This document shows, in pieces, positions 1 through 12,440 of a DNA stretch of 22,517 nucleotides. The position numbers and the translations under genes are program-made. Origin of the DNA: Saccoglossus kowalevskii. Lineage: Eukaryota; Hemichordata; Enteropneusta; Harrimaniidae. The DNA lies in contig NW_003129364.1 of NCBI RefSeq assembly GCF_000003605.2, positions 277,870 to 300,386 of the forward strand. Reading direction: 5' to 3'. The notes below the pieces were generated by a model. It had not been told where the DNA came from. It was given only the letters and a program-made list of their open reading frames with translations, and searched no databases. Every line of letters begins with the position of its first letter. The first letter of the stretch is position 1.

Positions 1-381
1 ACATGAGAGCGGTTATCAATCCTACGCAGATAAAATATGGTAAATCTAGATTTGCTGCCTGATATTTGAATAATTAGAGGGCAATTGTGGAGACTAATTT
101 TCATGCACATTACTGACTCTTCCTGAAGACACCATTGAAGTATTCAATTAGTGAAAAATGTACCTATCACGAAATAAGTGTTTTTTATTAGAGAAAAAAA
201 ATCACTGTAAATACACTGTAATATGATGACCTCCCCCAAAATATATCATACATACACACTAGGTATTTCAAGTGTTTTAACTCCCAAGTAAACAGAACGG
301 TAGATTTGTGGATTAACTCTCCTTATAAAATGTAATGGAGAACATAAAATCGATGGCTACATGTACAGTTTAAACAGCTTT

Positions 382-524
382 TATTGTAAAATACTTTATT
401 TTCACTTGGAATTAATTTTCGCTTAAGAAATTATTTAGTGAAAATAAAATAAATTGCATACAAAACACCCAAAAAGTCTTTTCAGCAAAAATTAATTCCA
501 GCCAAAATGAAGTATTTTACAGTA
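382..524. mobile_element. MITE-like inverted-repeat element, copy A
   Basis: A 143-bp near-palindromic element. The left arm begins TATTGTAAAATACTTTATTT and the right arm ends AAGTATTTTACAGTA, so the arms are inverted copies of about 43 bp with a few mismatches. The interior shares the words for GGGTGTTTTGTATG and ATTTATTTTCACT with the element at 21825-22020, in reverse orientation. It has no coding capacity. I read it as a non-autonomous DNA transposon; the superfamily is not assignable by eye. Confidence 0.75.
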
Positions 525-821
525 TTTTCCAAAATACAACATGACTCACAAAATGTTGTCAATATTACACTGCAGCTGATCCCCTCAACAAATTTTGTTC
601 TTATTAACACCATTGATTTGCCAGATAATTCTAATTCTAAGCGACGAAAATTAAATAACCATGACCAGATACAATGCACATGTATGCAATAGGTATCCAC
701 AGATATCACTGTGGCTAAAGTCTGGTTGAATTGTCATGGCGACAAACTTTACAATCTAACTGGCAAAACATAAATTTTCATTTAGAAATTCCAACAGGTT
801 CAAAAAGGTCTGGCAATATAA

Positions 822-1129
822 CAGGGTCCATAGCATCAAAAGCCAAATGGTTTCCAAGACTTTTCCAGACTTTTTCCCAAAACTTTGTTGCATCTCCCCC
901 CAAGATACTTTGACCCTTAATTCAGGCCAACATCATCATTAAAGTTAAAAGTAGCAGTTCATATGTGTACAGAGTTAACAGGCCTTTCTAAAATGAATTA
1001 ATAACTATGAAGAAAAGACTTTTCCAAATTTTTTTTATTTTTCCTGTAATTTAAAGACAACATAAAAACTTTCCAGATTTCAACAAATCCAAAGACTTTC
1101 AAAGGATTTTCCCAACGATACGAACCCTG
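822..1129. mobile_element. Possible hAT-like non-autonomous relic
   Basis: The left end reads CAGGGTCCATAGCAT and the right end, reverse-complemented, reads CAGGGTTCGTATCGT: 11 of 15 positions match and both start with CAGGG, as many hAT-type ends do. The interior is built of repeated GACTTTTCCA/ACTTTCCAGA words. No 8-bp duplication of the flanks is evident, and there is no coding capacity. It could instead be a fragment of a longer repeat. Confidence 0.35.
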
Positions 1130-1914
1130 TACAATGTAGGGTCACTAATGTGTTATTCCGTCTCTTTCTGTAAGAGCCTACCAATAGGAGGTGTGAAAGA
1201 TCACCGAGTGATAGCATAAACAACCATCTACACATTATCTGTGGGGGAAGTCACAGGTGTTCCAAGTATTCCAATTACTATGAAACCAATTGGAGCATGC
1301 AACACAGCCTGCATTCGTGAGGTAGTGAGGAGAGACTACCGTACTCACTCTAACATGAGTGATTGTCAGTGTAAACAAGAATTGTAAAGAAATTAATTAC
1401 AATTTCAGTTATTGTCACAATTGTCACATCTCTAAATCTGAATATAATGGTTGTAGGTTTTGCATCAGTTGAGTGTCGTATTTGCGCTATTAGCAGCACA
1501 CGCACAAAAAAGCCCTGATAACAGTTTGGGGCATTTACGGCATGTGTGCGATTCTAGCGATAATCACGTCACCTATACTGTATGACATACTGTCAACAAT
1601 TGGAATTTCGCAAGAGACGCATAGTTGCTAGTTTTGCAAATCATGGAAAGAACAAAATTTACCTAAGATTTAACAAATCATGCAATTTATAGCTTTCATT
1701 CCGTGTTAACGATATATGCAAACTAGCAGTGTTTGACACAATTGTAAACGTCAAATACGGGCCAGACAAGGAACTATGCTGAACTGTGACAAAAACTGAA
1801 ATTCCAAATATGGGATACCGTACTGTGCCGAGAACTAATGCCTCTTGACCTTTAACCTGTAAACACACACAGTGTATGTGATGGTATTCTGTAACACAGA
1901 TGGGTGTTCAAATC

Positions 1915-2044
1915 CGGCTTGGCAGACCAACAAATGGCCAGCACGGCTTGGCAGACCAACAAATGGCCAGCACGGCATGGCAGACTATAGCCAGCACAGC
2001 ATGGCAGACCAACAAATAGTCAGCACGGCATGGCAGACAAACAA
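1915..2044. repeat. 29-bp minisatellite, about 4.5 copies
   Basis: Units begin at 1915, 1944, 1973, 1997 and 2026. The unit starts CGGCTTGGCAGACCAACAAA and continues TGGCCAGCA. The first two units are nearly identical; the third lacks about five bases; the last is partial. A later form changes CTTGG to CATGG. It is GC-rich against AT-rich surroundings. The sequence just before it, 1906-1915 (GTTCAAATCC), resembles a Pol III B box. Confidence 0.9.
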
Positions 2045-3117
2045 GCGAACCCTCAACATGACATGGCTGTTATATACGCACAACACAATCCAAATACATG
2101 TATACAATAGATCATTTATATTTCAAAAACAAATATTATCAATACAAATCATATCAATATGGTCATACGTTGTTATTTTAATCTGACAAATCAGGTGTCC
2201 AGGGGTAATATATAAAGTATAATTCATTGGGACTTCCAGCTGGGGTCCAACTTGTCCATATTTGTAATGAGATCTTTGATGTTTACATATATGTGTATTT
2301 TCAATCATATTAGTGCAGATATGAGTGACAATACTTGATGTCAACATCTGTCTTCTATTGATTATTTCAGTATAAGTGTTCAGTGTAAATCTGTTTTTGT
2401 TTTTTTATATTTGAGACAAACTGTCAAATAATAGACCATAATTGCAAAAACATTTTGTCACTGAACTCACTAAAACTTTTAAAAATTTATATACTTTTTG
2501 ACACCTTGTAATATATGTATACATTTCTGTCACTGAGCAAAAATGAGATGTTAAAATGAAAAAAATGTGTTTTTTTTTCATTTATATTAAATAACATTTA
2601 AAGCATGACTTTTCTCCCATTTTCTTGATGAAAGAACAAATGTTTTTTGGACACTATATATATGTGACTGAAAAATTGAATTATGATAACTATACAGTGA
2701 TCATGTAGTTTATTACAATATCCATGGAATGGACAGTAGTGACAAGTATACCAAATATATCAACTTTCCGGAGGTAGATATTCATAAGAACAATGACAAA
2801 CAAAAGACTGATAGTGTATCATAGTGAGCATGAACTCTGTAGTATCAGCAGACACCACATACAGAGAAAATGTGTTACAAAGTATCTCAATTTGTTCCAC
2901 ATCCATGGTCCATTTCAATACTGTTATTGGTTGACTTCACCGAGATTGGCAGCATATTGTCAAGAGCGTTGAAAATCTCATCTCGACTATGAATGGTGAC
3001 GTCCCACAACAATACACAGCATGAAGTATTGTTGATAACTATGTCGTGCAAAATACAGCACAGTTATTTGACTTCTAATACAGTGATAGTTCTACATGTA
3101 AGCTGTTTAGTAAATAT

Positions 3118-3645
3118 TATGCAAATTAGTAAGCAGACACTAATCCATGCAGATATAAGAAAATTACCATGTAAAGGAAATCAGTGTGTAAATATATCAA
3201 TAAATTGATAAGTAAATTTGAACAAATCAATATGTACTCTGTAAATTTGTATGTAAATATATACCAGTAATGTAAATTAGTAAGAAAACATTATTGTGAG
3301 TAAATATGTAAATTAGCATGTAAATGCAATGCAAATTAGTAAACAAACACTGGTGTCATGGAGATGTAAATTACCATGTCTATGTAGAAAAGTATGTAAA
3401 TATATAAATTGTTAAAGGGGCACCTTCCAGTTAAAATTAATTTTACAACAAATTTACTTTCTGGATTAAAATAACAATGGATAACAAAAGATAGATTAAC
3501 ATTGTAAACAACATAAACAATAGTGTCCCATGATTCTTTGGTGCAATCCATGGGATTGAGCGGTTCCCCTTTAATGTAAATCTCACAAACATTGGCTCAT
3601 ACCATATGCAGATCAGTATGTAAATGAGTATGCAAATTAGTAGAA
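3118..3645. repeat. Degenerate ATGTAAATTAGTA array
   Basis: Irregularly spaced variants of ATGTAAAT, ATGCAAATTAGTA and GTAAATATAT recur from 3118 to 3410 and again from 3571 to 3645. The array is interrupted by the TTAA-flanked element at 3416-3570. Three exact ATGCAAAT octamers lie at 3119-3126, 3329-3336 and 3630-3637, each followed by TAGTA. It looks like an old, strongly diverged tandem repeat with no fixed period. Confidence 0.55.
3416..3570. mobile_element. TTAA-flanked MITE (piggyBac-type target site)
   Basis: The left end is AGGGGCACC and the right end, reverse-complemented, is AGGGGAACC, an 8/9 inverted match. Both sides carry TTAA (3412-3415 and 3571-3574), as expected for a target-site duplication of a piggyBac-type transposase. 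It is 155 bp with no coding capacity. It splits the surrounding degenerate array, so it is the younger insertion. TTAA is common in AT-rich DNA, which limits certainty. Confidence 0.6.
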
Positions 3646-6600
3646 AACATATTGAGCAAAGGAATGCAATATATATATGTGGTAGAAACCTTGTTTCAAT
3701 GAAACCTATCATGGTCACTAATTAGATTCAGTTTAATTAGACCAGACTACGCTTGGATGACATACAGACTATTCCCACAGACTTTATCTGCCTTTTACTA
3801 ATACGAAACACTGAATTTATTTTGAACTCAAATCAATTTCAAATCAATGTTCAGTAACAAACCATCTATCTATCTAACCCACCCACATACACACACACAC
3901 AAGAGACTTATAGTACTATTTTGCATTTTACTTTCAATCTATCGGCTAAAAATATTCGAGATAAAAGCTACAAAGTGCTGGTAAATACAAATAAAATGAA
4001 ATTAAATAATAATCAAAGATCTTCACACATAACCACTTGATGAGTTCATATAAAAATGAAATAGCCTCATTATTCAACATAATTAACATTGACCCACTAG
4101 AACAATAAATTGATTGCCAATTTTTTGAAACAATATAATGGTATTACTTCCAATAACATCTGTTAAATTATTATTACAATGAAAATATTAAATCATATCA
4201 ACTTTACAATTTGACATTTCAACATTTGAGGAAGTTCAGGCCAAATTGAAAGTTATAATTATATGTTGGTTTTCATGGTTTCATTTTAAGTATCACAGGT
4301 TAATTAATGTCATTGGGATGCTGAAAAAAATGGGGTCATCTGAAAATATTTCAAGAAAGAAAAAGTCTGAATTTTTATGGTTTCTATTGTGAAACTATTT
4401 ATTCAAATCTCAAAATTATGTTGATGACATAAAGTGAAAAATATTATAGTATATTATTTTTGATATGAATACTAATGTTAATATATAAAAAAAAAAAAAT
4501 TTAAAGCGAGGGAGTTGTCACCTACGCATATAGTATTATATGTTTTTAGTGCGTGTGATAGGTGTTGGAAGGTTATACCCAAACACAAACAATGCCCACA
4601 TTTCAACGCCCCATTTATAATGTATTTTGATATACACACTACTTGTACATTTACTGGGTTTTAAATTGGCCTGAATTGGTTGAGTGAATTATTTTTAGTT
4701 AAATTTTGGTTATTCTTTTGGGAGGTGTCGTATAGCCAGCGGGAGGAGAAGGAGGTCATGAATTGTTCTGGTTTAGTCATATGCAGAATTAATATTTATA
4801 TTTACCAGTTATACCAGTTCACATTTTTTGTACAAATTTTAAAATCCATGCAGTTAATTCACTCTTACAATATATTTTAGTGATATGCAAATGTACAGGT
4901 TGGTAAACTTTGTGTGCCTATGGAATATTTTTTTTATTTTAAATGAGATTTCATACGAGTACATTGTTTCTCAATAATCACAAAGCAATGCAACAGTATG
5001 TTTACAAATATCATTACCCTATTAGAAGCACATTTCCAATACAATCGTACATAAACAAAAAATTAATGAACTACTAAAAAAGCAAAGGCAGTATTTGATG
5101 AAAGCGGATTTTGCTTATTTTTTTTTGAGAATAAATGTCTACAAAGGAAAAAAAATAGCGTTGCCTTATAGATGAACTAAGTTACAATAAATTTTCAATT
5201 TGATTGTTTCAGTTACAATATGAACCTAACTACTAATGACACAAGCATACAGCAGTAATGAATTGACACCATAACATAGCTTGAACATGTTAAAAGTGTC
5301 ACACTCATTCCATCCCACATGATGAATTAAAAACATGTACAATACATGAATTTCTCTTCTTAAACATAAAATTCAAGACACAATATCACATGCTCCATTT
5401 TTTAATGATAACATGCCCCTAAAAACAATGGGTTATTTTTGATATTTATTAATTTTTTTAAATGCTAACAGTACATCTCTCAACATATATATAAAAAAAT
5501 TATATAATAAAGTTTGTGTTGTATAGAGAACATTGTTGTCAAATATGTATCATTTTATTATTATATCCGTCCTTGAAGTAGTTTCTAGTTTTAGGTTTAG
5601 AGAGCTGTGAATTTTCATTGTTTTTATTTGCTAAATTCTTATTTTTTATGATCACGGCTGGTGAGATTATATCTGAAACACATCCAAACCACATACCCGA
5701 TCAGAGTAAATGATAAAACCATGCACAACAATGATGCTAAAATAAAAATTGAATTTAAAACAAATGAGCGTGATAACATCAATTTAATCACTATAGCAGC
5801 TATGATAAGGGAAATGAGGAATGTGTTCTGAACAGGAAATAGACACTAAAACGTACATTCTTTAATTTAATGTGGTTTCTTAGTATTATCACCAACTGTA
5901 CATGTAAATGAATTCAGTGTTGTGATGTGTCAGCTTATAAACACATATATACCTCAATCATGAATAAAACAACATATTAAAATGAATTTTCCATACCTGT
6001 TGTATTTCCCTAGCCTCACCCGGCATCATACCACCTCCAATTCAAAGTGACCTACTCTCCAAATTAAAATACCCCATCAGCTATTTGTATACCGAGTTAA
6101 TGCTTAATGTTCAAATATTGAAAGATATTCTCTCTTGTACCTACTTTGCATGAATCAATGAAATTAATGCAAATATCATGAAAGGACATCGCTGAGTACT
6201 CGGCAATTTAATTACTAGTCCGTCTGGTTACATATTTTAACAATATATCTCATTACAATAAATTAGATTAAGTGTCATTAATAACACCGTCACAAGTGAC
6301 TAAAAACAAAAATTCAGTTAGTGGCACTCAACTAATATTATTACAAGATACGTATTTCAAATACTGTAAATTTATTTTCTACTTTGAAATGAATACAAAG
6401 TTACCATTCAAATTTCCCATTGTTATGAGAAAAACAAAAAAAAACGATGATGGCTGTCCAAGTCACACAACAGTGAATAGATACATGCAACCACATCACG
6501 TGTAAAATTATTGTATTTTTCAAACACAGTTTTTAAGGAACTCTATGGAATATGATCACCGATGCTACAGAGAACCGAAATAATCTATTTTGCTCATGCC

Positions 6601-9346
6601 TGTGTGCTTGTAGGACATTGAAGCTTTCAAAGATGGTTGCTACATGTACATTCAATTACCTGGCATCATTCATAATGATCTATAGCCTTTAGACATGGAA
6701 AATTATAATAATAATTATTAACGAAAATTTAGGTCAAAGTTCAAGCTCATTAAATATGACAACATCATTCACATGTTTTAACCCACATGTTCTTTGTGTC
6801 ACAAGTGTCTATTTAAAATAATCGCCCTGCTAAAATCATCATCATTGAACACAAACATATTTTATAATTTCATATCAGAATATGAGAGTCAAAATATTTT
6901 TTTTGGAGAGACATTTTTTTAAATTAAAATATGATCATATTACATTGTATACCAGTATAAACAATATCAATTTAGAATTTTTATTTATTTTCCTTCTCCA
7001 TCCTTACCACTTGATAATTCTACATTCATTATTATTATTTTAAATAAGTGTAATATGGGAACTCTTCAGTTATAGGGTGGTGGTCCGTTGTTGCACATCT
7101 TGTTCGATATGGGATTCCTACACATACACAACACATGTAAAATACATTGTTTGTTTGTTTGTTCCACCGCACTTTCAATGTACATATTTATAAACTACAG
7201 TACCTGTATAGTATGAATGTATGATTCAAAAAATAAATGATAAATTTAAAAAAACCAGTAATCTATATTATTAGTTATTGGTATTGTAAATGTCAATATA
7301 GGGCACGTTTTCATATTGGCAACACGCTGGCGTTGTATATGGTGACACTTGTCGATGTATAAACTTTGGAAATCTCCTCAAAAACTACTCAAACAAAACT
7401 GATTTTTTTTCAATTTAATTACTTTTCTGGGAACTTTTCTTTATTTCAAGAGTGATACGTACATGTATGTAAACAAAGAAAAACACATCTTTTCGTTGGC
7501 ATTTCTTTTACTCTGAATAAATTGTAAATGGGGGAATAAACAAGTGTTTGCTCACAAAAATGTAATAGAAAATTCAACATATATGTCAATGAATTAAGGA
7601 TATATTCATCTATAATTTGTATATTTAGATGTGATGCCATTTTTATTAAAAAAGTCACATTTTGATAATTATTTTGGACAATGAAAGTCATGTAATTGAT
7701 TTTTGTGTTTGAAAAATGTCTTAAATGTAAATACAGCAAAAATCATTGAAGTCAAATAGTGACTAATTTTTAGGACTGAGGGCCAAGTCAAAGGTTTGCA
7801 TTAAAACATGTATGTGGAGAATTAAAGTTAAAGAGATACATGTACACAGGATGGCAATTATGTATGACGATATTTTAAGCACAGGAACTCATTTTAAACT
7901 TAATGATTATCAACTTACAGGTACTGAAATTATTTGTTAGAAGCGCATTCCTAATAGAGGTACACATAAACCAAAAAATTGCATTTAGTGTGAAGTTGAT
8001 CTGAAAACATGACTTACTATGACAAGTTATTCACCGATAGTGTATGCGCTACTAACAGAGCAAAAAAAGTTACCCAAATGTGTAAACTAACCAAGCAAAT
8101 CCCAGCATCTGATCGTGCCTATGATTACAAATTAACAACAATTTCAATTTAATAGGTTGTCTGAAAATCACACTGACTCTCATTAAAACCTTTGTTGAAA
8201 TATTATTTGGTGTCCGGTAACAAAATAACAGGAAAGAAAGAAAGCATTCCTAAGTTTTCTGCCCAGTTTTTGTTACTTTCTTCTCCTGCGGTTAAAACCA
8301 CATGAACTGCTGATCAGTGATGTAACCTTTGCCACCAGCAATCACTCATAGTCACAGATTTAAGAGGAAACACACATTTCAGAAAACAAACAAACCAAGT
8401 ATGGACAGGTGCAGTATGCGGTCACTAGTTTGACATAATATTAACCACAATGTAAGTGAAAGACAATAATTACTGATATCTTAAGTTTATTATCAGTATA
8501 TGTGGTAATAACTTGATACAGTTATAGGGATTACAACGTTAACTTGAACGAATCGCCATGGTAATTTTAAGTAATTCTATAATATATTTTATGTTATACT
8601 TGACTGATTACCAATAGAAGTATTAAGTACAAATTTCTGTCAAAAGGAGTCACGGGATTGGGTTTAATATTCACAAATGAATAAAAATTGGTACACAATA
8701 TAAAAAAAAAAGATTATATTGTTTTGAGTCTTTTTTGTTATAATATTATTTAACTACAATGTATCTGCATGTACCGGTACTTATTAAAGTAAACCCCCCT
8801 CCTCCTGGAAAATATAGTTTTTATGACAATTAAAATTGATTTTCATGCATATACATGAAATTTCAATATTGGTACTATTACAAAAATGAATGAACATTAA
8901 CTTGAAGAGTGTTATTTTATATTCTGCCATATATACTGCAGTGTTCCATCTCTCAACACTGTCCTGGCCAAGTTGGATCCAGACAGACATTTTTCAGAGA
9001 GTATCAAAGTACAGAGAACACAATAGTTAACAATACATTTTGTTGAAGTTGAGAATAATAAACATAGATAGGAATAATAAAAGAGGCTATCAGTTTTCAT
9101 TTCACATGCCAAATAATCACCTTATTTGGCAAGAGGAACTTTGATTTCAAAAGATAAACAAAGCAAAATTATCACAGGAATTACTATTGTTTAAATATTT
9201 ATCTATCTTATTTGTTTACATTTGTTTTATCTATTTTTTAATATGATCAGGAAATGGTGCCATTCACCACAGGGTTTCCATTGAATAGATCTGAACACCA
9301 GGTATACAAGTCAACAATGTACTATACATTCAATGATTTGGTCAGT

Positions 9347-9426
9347 TTATAAATTAGCCAACTAGCTTATAAATTAGCCAAGTAGCTTATAAATTAGCCA
9401 AGTAGCTTATAAATTAGCAAGCTAGA
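9347..9426. repeat. 20-bp tandem repeat, 4 copies
   Basis: The unit TTATAAATTAGCCAAGTAGC occurs at 9347, 9367, 9387 and 9407. The first copy has AACTAGC in place of AAGTAGC and the last has AGCAAGCTAG. Spacing is exact, so this is a recent expansion within the intron, about 290 bp beyond the PPP1R9 splice donor. Confidence 0.9.
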
Positions 9427-9710
9427 TTATACACAGACCAGTTATGAACTTAGGAGGTTTATAACGTCTAATTTGTGTAACTGAGAACAGTGTAAATGTA
9501 ACAGTCTGGGTACCCAAGTATTTCATTGGAAATCTTGACAAATAAGTCTGGCAATACTATGCCTTCTACATCGTACACTGTATGTAGCAATCAGTTTCCT
9601 TACGAGAGATTAAACAGGAATAGAATCATATAATTTAGTTGCACCAGAACGGCCTGTACAATGAAGAGCAACATACTTCACAGAAAGGGAAAGGGGTATA
9701 ATTTAGAATT

Positions 9711-9716
9711 CTTACC
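9711..9716 (-). other. Splice donor of PPP1R9 exon
   Basis: On the minus strand the sequence reads TTTCAG then GTAAGAATTC, a strong donor. Reading through it would add about 26 codons to a stop near 9635 (VRILNYTPFPFCEV...), which has no family similarity and is taken as intron. Confidence 0.85.
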
Positions 9717-11620
9717 TGAAACAGTGAATCATCCTCTATCTTCCCATTATCCTCCTCGTCAAATGACTCTTCATTGCTGCTACGACTCGGCTCTGCGGAA
9801 TCAGATGCTGCATCACTTTGCTCCTCATCCGATGAATAACTGGGTCTCCTTACACCGTGAGACACAACCTCCTCAGTGAAAGGATCAGATCTGGGAAAGC
9901 GCATCCCAGCATCGGCCGTTTGATATGTATCTTTTGGGACATGCATCTCCTCTTCCAGCGACTTTCTCCTCACTTTCAAATCAATATCACTGCCCCCCAC
10001 AGGAGATAATGGAATCTCAGGTCTATTGTCTCGTAAGATAATAGCTTCAGATGCATTAGATATTTCTCTTTTTGACTCAAGTGTGTCACTTTCTCTAACA
10101 ACTATATAATGTTCAGTCACTTCCGATCCACTTGGACCTGGTTCCTCTAGACTTTCTGTACTTCCTTGAAATCTTTTCACTAAACACTCCACTGATGCTC
10201 TATTCTCCGTCGGCATAGATGGTCCAACATCCATATCATCCGGTGGAGTTGGCGGCAAATCAGGCACTTGTACGTAACTGCGCTTCTGTACTCCCTGGGC
10301 GTCTCTGGGTACGTATGTAGTCACCGCTTGGGGTTTGTGAGCTGGAGAGGAATCTGATGAAGAGGTTGCACTGGATTCCGAAATATGCAAATGACTTGCA
10401 ATAACCTGAGAAGCATCAATCCGTGGACCCGGTTTGCGGCTTGGTGATGTATCCGGAGTTGAAGTATCATCTTTACTCATGGAACTAGAGTCATCGTCAA
10501 AGTCTGGGTAAATATCCGGGTCATTTTTATTCAATGAAATAATCTCTGATGGAGAATATGATGACTGCTTCGGTGTACGAGACCAGCCGCCAACACCACC
10601 ACCACCCGTGTACCTGTCAGGCAAGGATGCTGATTTTGGTTCAATATATGATTTGCTTGATGGTTGGGTGACAGTGGTTGTGTCTGTAGAGACTACTTGG
10701 GGTGGTTGTATAGGAGCGGTTTGTTTTACAGGTTCACCAGTTATTGTTAGACCTGTGATGCTGGTATACCGATCAGGTGATATTATGGTAACTGGTTTGG
10801 TTGGTTTCCAATCCGGACCAACTTCTTTTTTTGGATGCCTAGACTGATTCAAATTTTCATATGATCCACTTCTTGTTGCAGTAGAACGATTAAACAATTC
10901 GTGTGGCCGCTGCGCATCTGCTGATCCAGTGTATCGCTTCTTTGTAACTGGGGGACTGGCTGGGGGGCTGGCACCATAAGCTTTCTTCCTCATTGGTGGA
11001 CTATTGGTAACTTTTTCAAACAAAGCTCTAGCACTAGTAAAGCGGGCACGTAGATCAACTGGCAATTCCTCTGGACTTGCTTTATTTTCACCTTGCTGCT
11101 GAACAGTGGTATTACGGTTTGTGTCTTGTTGTACATGTACATGGTGTCTGGCAACTCTTGTCTCCTGTTTTGGATCAGCTGAGTGGTAACTATCACGCTT
11201 TGGTCGATCTTGAACAGAATCCACTGGTCCAGCAGGACCAACTTGGGTACTTGCAGCCCAACTACCACTCCTAGCCCTGCTACTAGGTATAGTTGCTTTT
11301 GTACCACCAGTCGCGGCAGCTGGTTCATCCGTCATCGACATAAACATGTGCTTCAACTTGCTAACGTTAGCGCCCGTCTTGGCATGGTAATTCATCTCCG
11401 GTCTTGTTACACGGTGTTCTTCCTCGTCGGCGTGAGCAGCATATCCACCAGCTTGCGCTTTCTCATAATCCCTCGTCATTTTGACTTGATCTGATCCGCC
11501 CCTTGCATACGCCGATCGCTGTCCGTCCGTGCTATCAGCTGATCGTGTGAAGTCCGACTTCCGCATATAGTCACTGTTTTGAGATTTCAGAGGTCGGTAG
11601 TTGTCAATTCTTTCCGTCAT
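9716..11620 (-). CDS. PPP1R9: Neurabin/spinophilin homologue, first coding exon (partial gene)
   Basis: This 635-codon exon encodes the N-terminal part of a PPP1R9-family scaffold, which binds F-actin and, through later parts, targets protein phosphatase 1 to actin-rich sites such as synapses and junctions. Three conserved blocks are visible: NVSKLKHMFMSMTDEP (residues 85-100, compare NVNRIKNLFMQMG in neurabin), RARFTSARALFEK (191-203, compare the FTETRKMFER block) and FQGSTESLEE (484-493, compare FNGSTEAL in spinophilin). The rest is Ser/Pro-rich and looks disordered. RRKS (551-554) and RRPS (591-594) fit basophilic kinase sites; the end is acidic. I start at ATG 11620: the frame runs upstream only to an in-frame TAA at 11647-11645, with no other ATG, and position -3 is G. 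The exon ends in CAG followed by GTAAG, phase 0. The PP1-docking RVxF motif, PDZ and coiled coil are not in this exon. Family placement also rests on the sarcoglycan neighbour. A symbol of neurabin versus spinophilin cannot be chosen. Confidence 0.88.
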
Positions 11621-12042
11621 GTCACAACAACATAGCGACAAAAGTTACTTGTAGGCCGCAAAATCATAAACAAATATACGTTTATAACAGGCCCGGTTAT
11701 ACTATCTGTTCAGTAAGTAGCAATCTCGCTCTAAAAACAAATACGAGAAGTGGGGGCTCCCGATCTATTTTGGGTAAGTTCAAATCTGCATACACACATT
11801 CACGATCTACACCTTGCACTTTACTTGGGAGGGTGTTGGCTTTTTACAGTGGCACATACCTGGTGAAAAAAAAACAAGCGTTGTAACGATATTAAGCGAA
11901 CGCTGCCGTTCTTGATAGTTACACGGATTCCGATTTGGCGTTGTTTTGCTAGCGGCCCCCAAAGCTCGACGATACGCCGATGAAAACTATGCCACTGTGA
12001 ATCAGAAGCAAGGATCGTCCGCCATTACTGCACACAACGACG

Positions 12043-12052
12043 TGCGCACGCA
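12043..12052. promoter_or_regulatory. NRF1-like site
   Basis: TGCGCACGCA fits the first ten positions of YGCGCAYGCGCR except one (A for G). It lies in the CpG-rich part of the shared promoter. Prediction from motif only. Confidence 0.35.
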
Positions 12053-12159
12053 ACGGGGGTGGGCCTCAGAACTCTTAAAATAGCCCGGATGTAAAAGTAA
12101 ACAAACGTTTTGTGTAACTCTCTTGTTCTAAAAATACTACACCCAGACTACACCGTAAC

Positions 12160-12268
12160 ATTTATTTATTTAATATTTGTTCGTTTGTTTATGTATTTAT
12201 TCATTTCTTTAGCTGTTTATTTATTCAGCTATTTATTTATTTACCTGTTTATTTATCTATTTATCATC
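12160..12268. repeat. Degenerate (TTTA)n low-complexity tract
   Basis: TTTATTTA-type words with TTTG and TTCA variants form an imperfect microsatellite within the shared promoter, apparently between the two transcription start regions. Confidence 0.8.
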
Positions 12269-12440
12269 AACCTCACTTTCCAGTTGTTTTAATTTAATGT
12301 CTTGTTTGTTGCCAAGATGTTTATTTAAATTATGATAATCTTCTAGTATCTTATTGTAAGACCCTATTTCATTGAAGAAATATCTCATCGCTGATGTATG
12401 GTAAACCTCATGCAGGCTTGATTTATTTTCTGTTTGAGCG

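Larger units (their letters stand above)
1..9715 (-). other. PPP1R9-like intron, partial (no exon recognised)
   Basis: This is the sequence 3' of the splice donor at 9715-9711 on the minus strand. I looked on that strand for the PP1-docking, PDZ and coiled-coil segments expected next in this family and recognised none, so the intron probably extends beyond the left edge. All open frames here are short (97 to 104 codons at most), AT-driven and without recognisable domains. The interval holds inverted-repeat elements (382-524, 822-1129, 3416-3570), a minisatellite (1915-2044), a degenerate array (3118-3645) and a 20-bp tandem repeat (9347-9426). A small exon could have been missed. Confidence 0.7.

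Noticed and set aside
1486-1563. Imperfect inverted repeat (CGCTATTAGCAGCACACGC with CGCTAGAATCGCACACATGC) as a MITE or hairpin RNA
   Set aside because: The match is short with gaps, no target duplication was visible, and no stable precursor fold could be argued by eye.
1872-2186. Plus-strand 104-codon frame over the minisatellite
   Set aside because: Its repetitive Trp/Gln/Asn-rich part is just the 29-bp repeat translated, and the rest is AT-rich with no domain.
3443-3718. Hydrophobic minus-strand frames near 3336-3718
   Set aside because: They cross a transposon boundary and a degenerate repeat array; the hydrophobic residues come from T-rich codons on the complement of A-rich DNA.
7446-7739. 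Minus-strand 97-codon frame
   Set aside because: No recognisable domain, no splice or conservation evidence, composition typical of AT-rich noncoding DNA.
10608-11494. Plus-strand open frames inside the PPP1R9 exon
   Set aside because: They lie opposite a conserved coding exon, have no family similarity, and are best explained as shadows of the minus-strand frame.
11621-11641. Upstream extension of the PPP1R9 frame to 11641
   Set aside because: The extension would begin at TTG, not ATG, and the in-frame TAA at 11647-11645 lies just beyond. ATG 11620 is the only supported start.
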